A stretch of DNA of 64,000 nucleotides from Nansenia antarctica (GCA_963989245.1 OZ022341.1:70396552-70460551); one strand, 5' to 3'. Shown: positions 1-34,975, counted from the stretch's first letter. The notes: generated from the letters alone by a model not told the origin. Numbers and translations: made by a program.

Positions 1-530
1 AGACTATATATATTAATATATTTACCTCAGACTATAGATGTTATTATATCATTTACCTCAGACTATATATGTTATTATTATATTTACCTCAGACTATAGA
101 TTTTATTATTATATTTACCTCAGACTATAGATGTTATTATATTATTTACCTCAGACTATAGATGTTATTAATATATTTACCTCAGACTATAGATGTTATT
201 AATATATTTACCTCAGACTATAGATGTTATTAATATATTTACCTCAGACTATAGATGTTATTAATATATTTACCTCAGACTATATATGTTATTAATATAT
301 TTACCTCAGACTATAGATGTTATTATTATATTTACCTCAGACTATAGATGTTATTATATTATTTACCTCAGACTATAGATGTTATTATATTATTTACCTC
401 AGACTATAGATGTTATTATATTATTTACCTCCGACTATAGATTTTATTATTATATTTACCTCAGACTATAGATTTTATTATTATATTTACCTCAGACTAT
501 ATATATATTATGTTTATATTTACTTCAGAA
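1..530. repeat. 30-bp AT-rich minisatellite
   Basis: About 17 copies of a 29-32 bp unit built on TTACCTCAGACTATAGATG plus a TTATTA run, continuing off the left edge. The same unit appears in reverse complement at about 19010-19165 and 21275-21395, in other introns of the same gene. Confidence 0.95.
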
Positions 531-554
531 GCCTAAGAATTTTACTCTTATATA

Positions 555-630
555 AAGGGTGCGTTCGTAAATTCGCTCTGAGAACGCCAGAGCACACACT
601 GGGTTCAAGGTCATTAAGCGTCCAGGTCAT
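555..630. mobile_element. Fragment of an hAT-like repeat
   Basis: TGCGTTCGTAAATTCGCTCTG is related to longer copies at about 12260-12395 and 20422-20565, whose ends read GCGTTCGTAAATT and TTTACGAACGC. Only one end is recognisable here. Confidence 0.5.
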
Positions 631-647
631 GTGATGTTGTGTGTCAG

Positions 648-23121
<22,474 letters not shown>

Positions 23122-24235
23122 GCCACGGAGCCATGGGGGAGGGAGGGGGGGGGGGGGGGGGGCGGGGCGGGGCGGGGCAGTGGGAGGAGGAGGGAGTCAG
23201 CGGTTTGGGATTAATCATTTTCAGAGGCAGGTGGTGATTATGCTATGATCATAACCCCCCCCCCCCCCCCGGTGTGTGAGTTGGTGGAGAGCAGGTGGGA
23301 GGGGTGGAGTTTGGTTGTTGTGGGGGGGTGGAGGGGAGGGGAGGGGGGAGCATGTATACTGGACCTGTTGACTTTCTCTGTATGTAAACCTCTGGTCATC
23401 TGAATGCTGAACCCTTGTGTCGGCCTTCCCCTCTGACCCACACCCAGCCACTCCCCTCCACCTGTCACTCCCTCTCTCTCTCTCTCTCTCCCGCCCTCCC
23501 TCACGTCTCTCCTCAACAGCCTAGCCTTGGGGGTTCTCAGCCAACACGTCACTCTCCCTCCCCCCTCCCTCCTCCCTCCCCCTCTCCCGTCCTCTAGCCT
23601 GGTGTCTGTAGACTTGGCCCTGCTTTGCGTTTTAAAACACAAGTCATGACGTGACACAAACGTACCCAGTGATGCCAAAAAATAACAAAAAAAACACACA
23701 AACAAAAATTGTACTGAAAATCTGGCCAAATGCCCCCCTTCCTCCCCAGGAAACCCTGTTTTCTATTCTAGTCGGACACCAAATTGGGAACTCAACTGCT
23801 GGTGAATCCACCCCTGCGCCCCTCGTCCTCACTGTAAGATACACCCTGCTGTGTCCTCTGGGAGAGGGGCATGGCCTGAGGGGGACCCCACACACACACA
23901 CACACACACACACGTCTGAGGGGCAGCCAGGTGTGTGAGCGCTCCTGCACGCCCCCCCCCCTAGTCCTGGCTCTCTCTGGGTGGGGGGGGGGGGGCAGGG
24001 ATTGCACATGACTTGAGTTTATTACTTTTTTGTTTTCTTTTGTTTTTTTTTCCTTTTTTCTTTTTTTCTTTCTATTTTATTCTGGGACAGACTCGTCCCC
24101 CACCATCTTGTAGAACATGAACTCTGTCGTCTTTCTACTTTGTTAACCTCCAGATGACATTACAGTGTACAAGTAAGACAATGAGTTGTGTCCTGTGACG
24201 GGAGCACTTAGTGTGATAGTGAATAAAGATGTAAA
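23122..24235 (+). other. uba1: UBA1 3'UTR
   Basis: About 1.1 kb rich in G, C and GA/CT runs, including long poly-G tracts near 23145, 23260 and 23990 and a (CA)n tract at 23891-23912. It ends with a polyadenylation signal. Confidence 0.75.
24222..24227 (+). terminator. UBA1 polyadenylation signal AATAAA
   Basis: Canonical AATAAA about 1.1 kb after the stop, followed by GATGT and an A-rich stretch. The DNA beyond it is repeat-derived. Confidence 0.7.
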
Positions 24236-24416
24236 AAAAAAACTAAAAAAAAATAATTCTGTGTCTGTCGTTCCTGCTAACTGACGGTCTTCCTGTTACG
24301 GGGGCGTAGAGTCACAGGGTGGCTGGTCACACCACAGGTCTGTCTGTCTGTCTGTCGTTCCTGTTACAGGGGCGTAGAGTCACACCACAGACCAACACCA
24401 CATCTGGTGCATCGAA

Positions 24417-24745
24417 TCGCTGGTAATGAATGATGTTTATTGTCATTGTACGGGTACAACGAAATTTAAGTCCAAACCCTAGGTGCTAACAATCAACACA
24501 GTCCTAAGATAATAAAACACAGTCCTAAGATAATAAAACACTGTCCTAAGATAATAAAACAGTCCTAAGATAATAAAACAGTCCTAAGATAATAAAAGAC
24601 AAGAAGGAGACATAAATAGGGGGATATACCTAAAAGTAGGTAGGATTCTGAGTATGTATCTATTATGTTAACGTATATACACTATATGGCCTATTCACAG
24701 GGGAGTGTTAGCATGTAACTATGTATTTTTATAAACATAATGAAA
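24417..24745 (-). mobile_element. LINE 3' end, minus orientation
   Basis: GAATGATGTTTATTGTCATTG and CGGGTACAACGAAATTTAAG, with repeated GTCCTAAGATAATAAAACA. It is the inverted partner of 25360-25710. Confidence 0.7.
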
Positions 24746-24797
24746 AAAAACTGTTCTGGATGATTGAGAAAAAGTGACTGAGAAAACAACTACAACT

Positions 24798-25313
24798 TCT
24801 ACAATAAACTACAATAAACTACAACTTCTACAATAAACTACAACTTCTACAATAAACTACAACTTCTACAATAAACTACAACTCCTACAATAAACTACAA
24901 CTTCTACAATAAACTACAACTTCTACAATAAACTACAACTTCTACAATAAACTACAACTTCTACAATAAACTACAACTTCTACAATAAACTACAACTTCT
25001 ACAATAAACTACAACTTCTACAATAAACTACAACTCCTACAATAAACTACAACTTCTACAATAAACTACAACTTCTACAATAAACTACAACTTCTACAAT
25101 AAACTACAACTCCTACAATAAACTACAACTCCTACAATAAACTACAACTTCTACAATAAACTACAACTTCTACAATAAACTACAACTTCTACAATAAACT
25201 ACAACTTCTACAATAAACTACAACTTCTACAATAAACTACAACTTCTACAATAAACTACAACTTCTACAATAAACTACAACTCCTACAATGAACTACAAC
25301 TTCTACAATAAAC
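24798..25313. repeat. 19-bp minisatellite
   Basis: About 27 copies of AATAAACTACAACTTCTAC with few variants (CTCC for TTCT). Confidence 0.97.
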
Positions 25314-25359
25314 TGCCCATGCCCACCCGGACTAACAGACTAAAGTTCAGTTCCCCCCC

Positions 25360-25710
25360 CCCCTTTATATACAGTACATGTTAGGTTTCATGTACTGTAT
25401 ATAAGTTACTAGTTCATATGTTTATATGTTTATAAAAGTACACAGTTACATGCTAACACCCCCCTGTCTATATACCCCCCTGGGAGTAGGCCGTATAGTG
25501 TATATAAGTTTACATAATAGATACATTCTCAGATTCCTACCGACTACTTATCCCCCTATTTATGTCTATTTATGTCTCATTCTTGTTTTTTATTATCTTA
25601 GGACAGTGTTTTATTATCTTAGGACAGTGTTGATTGTTAGCACCTAGTGTTTGCATTTAAACTTTGTTGTACCCGTACAATGACAATAAACATCATTCAT
25701 TCTTCTTCTC
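25360..25710 (+). mobile_element. LINE 3' end, plus orientation
   Basis: Ends TTGTTGTACCCGTACAATG and ACAATAAACATCATTCATTC. Related pieces lie at 26500-26620 and 56815-57030. Confidence 0.7.
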
Positions 25711-25714
25711 ACCT

Positions 25715-26345
25715 TCTCCCCCCCCTTAACAGACTATCGTTCCCCTCGCCTGGCCTAGAGGATAGTGAGTTGCACCTGTTTTTTGCACGTGGGTGTGTGT
25801 GCACATGAGAGTGTGTGTGCACATGCATGTACAGGTGTGTGGGTGTGTTAGTGTGAGTGTGAGTGTGGTAGCCAGCAGCTAGTAAGAGCCAGCATGGTGA
25901 GAGGAGGAGGAGGGGGGAGAGAGAGAGAGATAAAAGAGAGATAGAGAGGGAGGGCAGGAGGGGGGGGGGGGGGGGGGTTGAGAGAGAGAGAGAGAGAAAG
26001 TGGGGGGGAGTGGAGAGAGAGAGAGAGAGAGAGGAAGGAGGGGGGAGGGTGGAGAGAGAGAGAAAGATAATGAAGAAAGATAGAGAGAGAGAGGGAGGAC
26101 AGAGAGAGAGATAAGGAAGAGAGAGGGGGGGGTGTCTAGGGGGGTGTAGCAGCTATCATCTCATCAGAGTACAGTACTGTACAGGAGTCGCCCCCCCTCC
26201 TTTGTGGTGTGATGTCATACCTCTGGGTCTACCTTTAAACAGCCACGTCTGAGTGACAGCTGTCCTGCTCCCATGGCCTTAAACAACCCCAAGTCTTAAA
26301 TAATTTATCTCTCATACGCTTTTCCTCTCTTTTTGCTCCCTTTTC
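25715..26345 (+). repeat. Duplicate of the C1q-gene upstream region
   Basis: Shares AACAGACTATCGTTCCCCTC, CAGCAGCTAGTAAGAGCCAG, GCAGCTATCATCTCATCAGA and GGTCTACCTTTAAACAGC with 57233-57835, in the same order. No C1q exon follows; the LINE at 26.6 kb does. Confidence 0.88.
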
Positions 26346-26619
26346 GGCTAAGATCTAAGCAAGACAAAACAAAACATCCCCTCTGTAAACCCCCCCCCCC
26401 ACCCCCCCCCCCCCCGTGCAATATGAGAAACTACTATGCAATAATCATGGGAACAGTGCAATGTTCTATAACCGTGCAATATGTTTACATTCTTGTGTTT
26501 AGGTTTACATACACTGTATATAAGTCTACTAGTTCATATGTTAATGTGTTTATAAAAGTACACAGTTACATGCTAACACCCCCCTGTCTATATACCCCTC
26601 TGTGAATAGGCCATAGTCT

Positions 26620-27720
26620 GTATATGACATTTTCAGTTTGTCCGCTATGTGGACGTCACGTCGCAGGCCCGCCGCATCAGAGACTCGCTGGGCTTCTGGA
26701 TGGGACGGCGCCAGTTCCAGGTGCTCCTCCGAAAGGACGAGGAAGGATTCAACGGCTACGTCCACCCCCCGGCACTTTTCTCGCTGGGGGCGAATAGGAG
26801 GACCCTTTTTTATGCCCTTTTGCAGGCGGTGTTGGCAGGCCGGTCACGGGCAGGCAAACTGTGGCGGGCTGAGGTGCAGAGTCTGCCAGTCTACGGAACA
26901 CACTACAAGAGACTGCACCCAGCCCAGACAATGCCACCAATGCGGTAAGACTGATCACCTTTACAGGGACTGCCCGGACCGGCAAAGGTCATATGCTGAC
27001 GCCGCAAGGGGGGGGCGAGCCGGGAGATAGAGGGGCCCCGGGGGGGGCTGGGGGAGCACCATGGGACGGCGCCGACCGGGAGCCCAGGTCGGAAGCAGCT
27101 CCGGGGGTGGCAGACCCGGAGGAAGCGGGTCAGGTGGCGGCGGGCCTGGGCCCTGCCGCAGAGGGCGTGGTGAGGGCCACCGTCATCCCTCGGCTGGAGG
27201 AGGAGGGGGGGACCCTGGAGGCGCTGACGGAGGAGCTGAGGGGGTTCCTGGCGGCGCAAAATGGAGAGCCTGGAGAGCAGGATATGCTGTCGCCGCCGGG
27301 GGCCCCTACAACACTGCAGGAGGCTCCGGGGGACGTCGGCAGCACCGGGAGGGTAAAACTGAGAAAGAAGGCCAAGGACAAGAGCACCAATGAAGAGAGC
27401 AAGGTGGAGGGGGAGGAAGAGGGGGACACAAAGCGGGTGAAGGGCGGGGGTGAGCGCACCCCTCCCCTTCTCTCGCTGGACCTCTTCTCCTCCTCCACCT
27501 CCGCAGAACAGGTCTCCGGAGGGACACTGGAGGCAGGGGGGGGGCACCAGGCGGTTCAGGGAGTGCCGGTGCTCACGGCCCTGTCGCCCAGCCTGGAGGA
27601 GGGGGGGGGACACCAGGCGGTTCCAGGAATGCTGGTGCTCCCCGCCCTGGCACCCAGCTGGGGTGATACAATGAACATGGAGGCGGAGGCAGAGAAGGTG
27701 GAGGCCTCTGTGACGGAGGC
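26620..27720 (+). pseudogene. ORF1 of a Tx1-like LINE (three zinc knuckles)
   Basis: A decayed nucleic-acid-binding ORF1. One frame starts RYVDVTSQARRIRDSLGFW. After a frameshift near 26800 a second frame carries three CCHC knuckles: CRRCWQAGHGQANC, CRVCQSTEHTTRDC and CHQCGKTDHLYRDC. A third frame continues as a Gly/Glu/Pro-rich tail to about 27720. Such ORF1s occur in L1/Tx1-type LINEs. The high GC content contrasts with its flanks. Confidence 0.8.
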
Positions 27721-27724
27721 TTGT

Positions 27725-28475
27725 GTTTCAGTTCATGTGGGGGGGCAGGTACGAGTACGTTGCCAGGGCCCGCATGCTCTCGGCCACCAGGGAGGGCGGT
27801 AGGGATGTCCCCCACCTACCCCTCAAGCTAGACTCGCTGTCCGGGTTCTTCCTGCGGCTTTTCTTTGCCTACCAGGGACGACACATTATGGAGTGGTCCA
27901 ATGCGGGTCCTCGGGCGGAACAGCTGCCGTGGCACTTCCACCATGCGGCGAAGTGGCTGCGTGCGCACCCCGAGGTTGAAGTTGCCCGTGTAGGTTTGGA
28001 CCACAAGCGTATGTACGCAGTAGTAAGGCAGGGTGCCTGCACGCCCCCTGTGGTGGGCATCCCGGCGGCGGTCTGGGATGCAGTGTAGCTGCGGGGCCTG
28101 GACAATAGGCTCAAGGACCTGAACTGGTTGAGCCTCCACAAGGGTCTGCCGGTGCGGTCCACCATGCACCGGCATGGCCTGGCGCGATCCCCCTTATGCC
28201 CTCGGCTGGGCTGTAGCGGGGAGGAGAGTGTGCGTCATGTCTTTTGGCACTGCGCCTTTGCTGGAGTGGTGTGGGCCCGGGCGGGAGGGCTGTTAGGGAA
28301 GGTTAGAGGGGGTTTTATTTTGACATGGGCCAGAGTAGAGAGGGGTGTACTAGGGAGAGTGGGGGGTGGGAATAGGGAAAGATTTCTGCTCTGGCTCATT
28401 GTAAGTCTTTTTAAGAGGGAATTGTGTATTACCATATTGCATTGCAGTGAAAAAAACACACTTGCTGTTGAATAG
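27725..28475 (+). pseudogene. ORF2 C-terminus of the same LINE (zinc-binding RT tail)
   Basis: Starts FMWGGRYEYVARARML and, across an in-frame stop near 28086, reads LNWLSLHKGLPVRSTMHRHG, then CPRLGCSGEESVRHVFWHC and VVWARAG. This is the zinc-binding domain that follows reverse transcriptase in L1/Tx1 LINEs. The endonuclease and reverse transcriptase are deleted, so ORF1 abuts the ORF2 tail. Confidence 0.82.
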
Positions 28476-28935
28476 CCAGGTTGCTATGCAGAGCAATGAC
28501 CTATAAGACCCTAAAGTAATACTTCCCCTTGCTTCTATCTCTTTCCTTTCTGCATCTACCTTTCTCTCTCTCTCTCTTTCTTTTCTTTCTTTTCATTATT
28601 TTTATTTATTTTATTTTTAATTTTTTTCTCATCAATGTATTAATCTGTTTGTAGTTGTTTTATTTCTGTCTGTCTTGTCCGTATTTGGCAACAATGCACC
28701 TATAGAGGAGCAATGATAATATTGTTGCTCACTGTCATATATTTTTGTTATTTTTGACATACATGACATGCACTATTGCTGGGTCGGTGACTGGGAGACC
28801 AAGGGGTTGGGTGGGTGGGTGGGTGGGGGGGGGAGGGACCGTTGTTGGCTGTGTTTCTGTGGTGATTTGTATATTTGATATTCAATATTTGTGAATATTG
28901 ATTTGTGAGGACTGCCAAAAAAAAGAAGAAAAAAA
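28427..28935 (+). mobile_element. Poly-A-tailed retro-insertion with 14-bp target duplication
   Basis: AAGAGGGAATTGTG occurs at 28413-28426 and again at 28936-28949, and the insert ends in an A-rich tail with AAAGAAGAAA. It interrupts the ORF2 tail. The insert itself contains CT-rich and GT-rich sequence and no recognised protein. Confidence 0.78.
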
Positions 28936-29395
28936 AAGAGGGAATTGTGGAGATCGAGGCAGGAGCTGGTGGGGGCGGGGCCAGCCAGGGGGGTGGAGGG
29001 GATAGTAAGGAGGGTGGAAGGAGATTTGAGAGGGAGGATGAAGAGTGAGGAGAGAAAGTGGGGCTACCACGCAGCCAGGGAAAGGTGGAAAGGGGGACTG
29101 GGGCTGTTGTAAGGGTTTTTATTTTTTAGGTTAGGGAAAAACTTTTTGTGCTTAAAGGCATTGGTATGTTTTGAACTTTGTGTTTTTTAGTTTGTTTATT
29201 TGAATAAGACAAATATATGATGCATGACAAATATGATGCATGAATGAGTATATTGAAATATGGTTTTATTTTACGATCTGACCCCCCGCAAAAGAATGGG
29301 GGGGGACGTGTTTGTTTATTTTTGTATGATGTTTTGAAAGAGGGGAACATGATTCCCCTGTGTTCAGTAATAAAATACTCTTAACGATCTGTGAG
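28936..29395 (+). mobile_element. 3' end of the Tx1-like LINE
   Basis: Resumes the interrupted ORF2 frame for a short stretch, then an AT-rich 3' region with AATAAA at 29370. Confidence 0.65.
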
Positions 29396-29418
29396 AGTCC
29401 TGAGAGGAAGGCCAGGGC

Positions 29419-31553
29419 CCGGATTCACAAAAGTGTTCTTAAGATATTTCTTAAGACAATTCTTAAGAAAAAATATAAGATGTTCCTAAGAATGTTCTTA
29501 AACGCTATTCACCATTTTTTTCTTCAGAATTGTCTTATGTCTTAGGAACTTCTTAGTTTTCTCACTTGAGAAGTTCTTATGCCTATGCACGAGCAACGCA
29601 GCAGGCAACTCTCCGGGATCCTCCAATCAGAATACAGATTTTAGTCATGTGACTATTTATTTTTTTCGGCTGAAGAAAATCAACCAAGATGGCGGCCATA
29701 GGCTAGGTGCACGATCTCACTACTTCCTGAAAGGCAACTGGTATGAACATATCCTGTCTCACTCTATTGGTTTAATTGATTAATCAGCTGTGCACTGTGT
29801 GTTCCAACGGTTTACCGCACAGCTGATTAATCAATTAAACCAATAGAGTGAGACAGGATATGTTCATCCCAGTTGCCTTTCAGGAAGTAGTGAGATCGTG
29901 CACTTAGCCTATTGGAGAGGCAACTAATTTCATTCTTCTCAGGTAAATTGAACCATTAAAACATGTGGTTCCCATATATTACGAATGTGTAATGTGTTGT
30001 TCATTGTTTTCAGCAACTGTCATGAACTGTATTCTCAGCTATCTTTATTTATTAGCTTAAATTACTACTAATGTTTTCGTCCGTTTCCATGGTAACTATG
30101 GGCTCTGGCAGTAAACATATGTAATTAAATTGATTATTAGACGGAAATCTATCAAAGTAACAGATTCTGGGTAATTTACATGACCTAATCTTCAAAGCTA
30201 GTACATTGAATAAGCGTAGTTTTTAGCTAGCTGGCTCACAGTCACACACATCTATGTTACCTATACGTAGTTTAACTCTTTCATCACTGACCACTGTGTA
30301 TCAACTTGTAGCTGTTTTAACTGACATTCTGTTTATATCTATTTATTTTTTATTTGTTGATTTCTGTGTCTTTGTATTTAAGCTCGTCGTCACTGTAAAT
30401 GAGGGAAACCTCAGTGCCTTACGAGTTGAAATAAAGTTTGAATGTTTGACTGAATTGAATGAATGAACATCTCATCCCTCTGTCTCCATGTCATTGTAGA
30501 ACACCCATGCCTTTGGAATGTGAAGCTTGAGGTCTACAAAGACAAAGACATCTTAAATGAAGGAGGAGAACCTGACGAGGATAACATCCTGTCCTTCTGC
30601 TTCTAGCCCTAACATGTTAAATCAATTCGAATAAAATGTTGTTTCATAATCACCTGTTCACTTGGTTTCATTACTTTTCTATGTGCAATGTGAATTAGAA
30701 TGAAAAATAATTTTTAATAAATGAGTTATTATAATCATAATTCCTGACTGTGTTAGAAGAAGCTGGATGTCAAGTGAACTGCAACTCTGGAGTCATGGAA
30801 TCATCTTCCAACACATATCAAGTCATAAACAGGAAACTTGCGTTGCAACAAAAAGTTGCCTGTATCATAGGCTTTAGATTTTGAACTTAAGATCACTCTG
30901 ATCATTACGTTGTTATGAACCCCAAGAGAAGAGAGAACATTATCGATGGCAGTAGATACGTTTCCGATGACACAGTATACTAGGCTCTGTTACATTGACT
31001 GTGGCAATTAGCTGCAGTGTAATGCTACAGTGTAAACTAGAAGACATATTTAACAGTGTGTTTACTTGCATAAGAAATATCAACAGCTACACAATAAAAG
31101 TGTGACATTAAGTTGGTTTGGAAAATGACAATGTTTTGCGCAAACTCTGAAACACAACTTGTTCAATGTTAAATCATATAAAACTGAAACATCCGCAAGT
31201 ATCGGTCTTTGAGAAAGCCCCACTGCAACAGCATAGCCATAGGCAATCGACGTTATCCCAGCTGCTAGTGCACGTAAATGTGACTCAGCTCGGGCAGAAA
31301 CATAACGAACTAGGCCGCCGGGATGTTTTAAGACAGGTGAGAGCTTCTCTTAAAGTTGAGAAGAAATCTAAGAACTCGAGAATCTCATTTGTTCTTAAGT
31401 TCTATCTTAGGAAAAATCTTAAGAAGTTAAGAAAAAACTAAAGAAAAGATAATAATTTCTTCATGAATACCAAATCTTCTTACATTTGGTCTTAAGAACA
31501 AATTTTGTTCTTAGGAACACATTTTTTCTTAAGAACGCTTTGTGAATCCGGGC
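29419..31553. mobile_element. DNA element with GGCCCGGATTCAC ends, copy 1
   Basis: Inverted ends GGCCCGGATTCACAAA and TTTGTGAATCCGGGCC with long subterminal arms rich in TTCTTAAGA. CAG lies on both flanks, giving a 3-bp duplication as in PIF/Harbinger elements. Inside is a large palindrome (29698-29912) and a short frame ending KDKDILNEGGEPDEDNILSF (about 30510-30606) that may be a transposase tail. Family assignment is tentative. Confidence 0.65.
29698..29912. repeat. 215-bp near-perfect palindrome
   Basis: Arms 29698-29793 and 29817-29912 around a 23-nt loop. The outer end is TAGGCTA.GTGCACG and the inner end GATTAATCAGCTGTGC. Confidence 0.93.
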
Positions 31554-31944
31554 CCAGGTCCATCTCCTGAAGCTCAGCTCACACATGGATCAGGATCTGT
31601 GTGGCCATCCTACAGGAAGCGAGAAAGACTTGGTCTCACTGAATGGTCTCTGCTGGGAATAATAACTCATAGAACAGAACAGACACTGTTTAATATGTGT
31701 GTGTGCAGGTGAGTATGAGAGATTGTGGTAGCACATTATTATTCAGCCCTGGGGGGGGGGGGGGGGGGGGGGGCAAGGGCTCTGTCCCATAGAGAGTCTC
31801 ATAAAGCAGCCCTCACCAGTAAAAGTTGTTTTAAAACAAAATAAATGTTTTACAACAGTGTACAAGTGTGTGTGGTGTCACTCACTCATCCACCAGCACT
31901 TTTCAGACAGACAGGCTGAGGACAACACCTCTCTGGTACCAGGG

Positions 31945-32842
31945 GCCGGATTCACCAAAGTGTTCTTAAGATAATTCTTAAGACAATTCTTAAGAAAAAA
32001 GATAAGATGTTCCTAAGAATGTTCTTAAACGCTATTCACCATTTTTTCCTTAAGAATTGTCCTATGTCTTAAGAACTTCTTAGTTTTCTCACTTAAGAAG
32101 TTCTTAGATTTTGAACTGTGATTTTTACACCTGTGTGTCTCTCTCTCTCTCTCTCTCTTTTGAACTTATGAAGAACTTCCATCTAAAATGTGAATATAAA
32201 ATAAATAATAGTAAGGACGTTGTTTCAGTTACTTGGCCTACTTAAATAACATGTTCATAATGATTAATTAAGTAGTATACATCAAATACAACAACTGCCT
32301 CCTTGATTTACTTTCTGAGTACATTGTGGTGTAATCTAGGAATAGGCCTACATGTGACACAGGCTGAAAGGCCCATTTCAGTTATATCTCAAACATACAA
32401 ACATGTGATAGACATTCACACATTCACACAAAACATTCACACAAAAGTACTCTGACCAACTTGAATTAACAATATGTGTTAACACATTGTCTAGGGCTAA
32501 ACTTAATATTAATAAAATCAAATAAATGCAATACAAAATTGTTCAAGTAAGACTTACCTTTCACTTTAGCTGCTTTAAGACAGGTGAGAGCTTCTCTTAA
32601 AGTTAAGAAGACATTTGAGAAGAAATCTAAGAACTTTGTTTTGGAGAATCTCATTTGTTCTTAAGTTCTATCTTAGGAAAAATCTTAAGAAGAAAGTTAA
32701 GAAAAAACTAAAGTTAAGATAAGATTTTCTTCGGGAATACCAAATCTTCTTAAGTTTTGTCTTAAGAACAAATGTTGTTCTTAAGAACAAATTTGTTCTT
32801 AAAAACAAATTTGTTCTTAAAAACGCTTGGTGAATCCGGCCC
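31945..32842. mobile_element. DNA element with GGCCGGATTCACC ends, copy 2
   Basis: A shorter relative of the element at 29419: ends GGCCGGATTCACCAAAG and CTTGGTGAATCCGGCC, with the same TTCTTAAGA-rich arms. The right flanks of both copies share GGTCCATCTCCTGAAG, so flanking DNA was duplicated with it. Confidence 0.75.
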
Positions 32843-32952
32843 CTGGTCCATCTCCTGAAGTCGGGGTTGGGGGGGGGGGGGGTATATACTACGACTAGTC
32901 AAGATGAGATAAAATAGCCTTAGTATTAGGGTAAATGGGGAATGCTCTGTAC

Positions 32953-34761
32953 CAGGGGTGAAAGTGGTTTGAGTTTCTTACAGGAACTATAGGCTACTAC
33001 CCCAACCTTCATCGTTTCATATTGTTCTCCTCCTGCCCCCAGCTTCATGCATCCCTGAACACACACATCGTGGTGTTGGTGTCGAAATTAGAAACACTTT
33101 AGGGCTGCCATGTTTCACCAAAAGTTTGGAGTGAGAGTTTTTGGTGGTGGAGCGACCCAAAACTGTGCACGTTTTGGTAGTGGCGGCCCCTCTCTCCCAC
33201 ACAATTATTTGTGCTAGTTTCCTGCAATTTTAAACCAGCACAAGAAATGAAAATAATTGGAACATTTGATAAAACAAGAGAAATTCAGATAATATATCTT
33301 AAGTCTTAATAAACAAATACAGTAGCCTACAGAGTCTAAAACAAAATTGGGCCTCATCAAGTGAACTCAACCCCTTGGTCAGCAGCAGAAAGACCCTTGG
33401 TCATCATCTTATATACAGTGCATAGATGGCTATCATGTTATACAGTACATACCAGGGTTTTTCCTGGGTCAAAATCAAGCCTTGGAGGTTGATGTTGTGC
33501 ACGCGCAGTGCGCCCAAATTTTCTTTGAGGGACCTCCAATTGTTGTATTTGTATTGTAAATTGTAATTATTATTATTAATAATAATAATAATAATAATAC
33601 GATGCGATTTGAAAGTACCAGTAGGCTACCAGATACGTATGCACATATTTTGCTACCAGGGTTGCCAGATGGAATTGACAATTTCCAGCCCAACCAGTCT
33701 ACAAGCTGCCGAATCCACCCGTCCAGTGTGACCAAAAGTAGCCCAATCTGGCAACACGGCTTGCTTATGGAAGCATATAGTGGACTAAGTTCAAATGTTA
33801 ATGCAATTTGAGATTGCATTTGCATGTTCCACTTTTGCATGCATTCTTTCAGACAATATTCAAATTCAAATGCAATTCTAATGAGCGGATGTGTTTCCTA
33901 GAACATATAAATGCAATTGCTAATCACATTATTGCATTACAATTTGAATATTGACTCAAATAACGCAGGCAAAAATGGCAAATGAATATGCTATTTTGGG
34001 ATTGCATAGTCATTTTCACATTAGAATGAAAATTTGAATTTTGTCAGCTACAAAGCGGATGTGTTTACTAGAACATGTAAATGCAATTGCGTATCACATT
34101 ATTGCATTACAATTTGAATATTGACTCAAATAACGCAGGCAAAAGTGGCAAATGAATATGCTATTTTGGGATTGCATAGTAATTTTTACATTAGAATGAA
34201 CTTGTCAGTTTTGTCAGTTACAAAGCAGCGCATGACTTTGAAAATTAAATGTCAAATGGCTTTGCATTATCATTTTAATATTGACAGCGAATGTGCACAT
34301 CAGGTACATGAAAATGAAAATGCAAATCATTAGAATTGCATTTGAATTTGAATATTGTCTGAAAGAATGCATGCAAAAGTGGAACATACAAATGCAATCT
34401 CAATTGCATTAACATTTGAATTCAGTCCACTATATGCTTCCATACGGCGCGACTGTAATCCCGGTCGGACTGTCTCAGTGCCCAGTGCTGCCCACCCAAC
34501 CACGTCGCGTCGCGTCGGGTCTACTGTAAAGCGGGTTAACATGTCCTTTTCAAAGGTATTAAAATAGACGCAACGAAACATAACGTCAGCCATGTGTTTC
34601 CTTGTTGGAAATTATGGATCGTGAATCGTGATTGCTTCTGCACTCTGCAGCAATCGGATTTTGATTGACAGGCAGCTGCATCTCTTCCCCCAACGGCGTT
34701 CCGGCACAGAAAGTCTTGCCGGAACGCCGCACCGGACCGTTCCGGCCCACTTTCACCTATG
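32953..34761. mobile_element. hAT-like composite element
   Basis: Starts CAGGGGTGAAAGTGG, ends CCACTTTCACC-like, with CTCTGTAC at 32945-32952 and 34762-34769. Contains the foldback at 33767-34446 and a short MITE fragment at 33657-33755. Confidence 0.7.
33767..34446. mobile_element. Foldback element with about 115-bp inverted ends
   Basis: GGAAGCATATAGTGGACT at the left and its complement AGTCCACTATATGCTTCC at the right, with long arms carrying TGCATGCATTCTTTCAGAC. Two internal direct repeats share CATTATTGCATTACAATTTG. A related copy lies at 42850-43266. Confidence 0.82.
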
Positions 34762-34975
34762 CTCTGTACCTCATCACCAGACATCATTCATTTAATGAAA
34801 ATAATCACAAGGGGAAATCATGGTTGATCTGGAAAGGCTTTGGAAAGGTATCATTCGCAATGCTTTATGGGATGGGTAGTTCCTTCTTTCTTAAAATAAT
34901 TATGTACACAGTCTTGTACCCTTGCCTTTTTCCCGTTTTTCCCAGTGTTTTTTGCTCAGAATCAAATGTATTAAG

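Noticed and set aside
24798..25313. CRISPR-like array
   Set aside because: The 19-bp units are head-to-tail without spacers, in a eukaryotic genome.
26993..27802. 269-codon Gly/Glu-rich ORF as a new gene
   Set aside because: It directly continues the zinc-knuckle ORF1 of a LINE after a frameshift and shares its GC bias.
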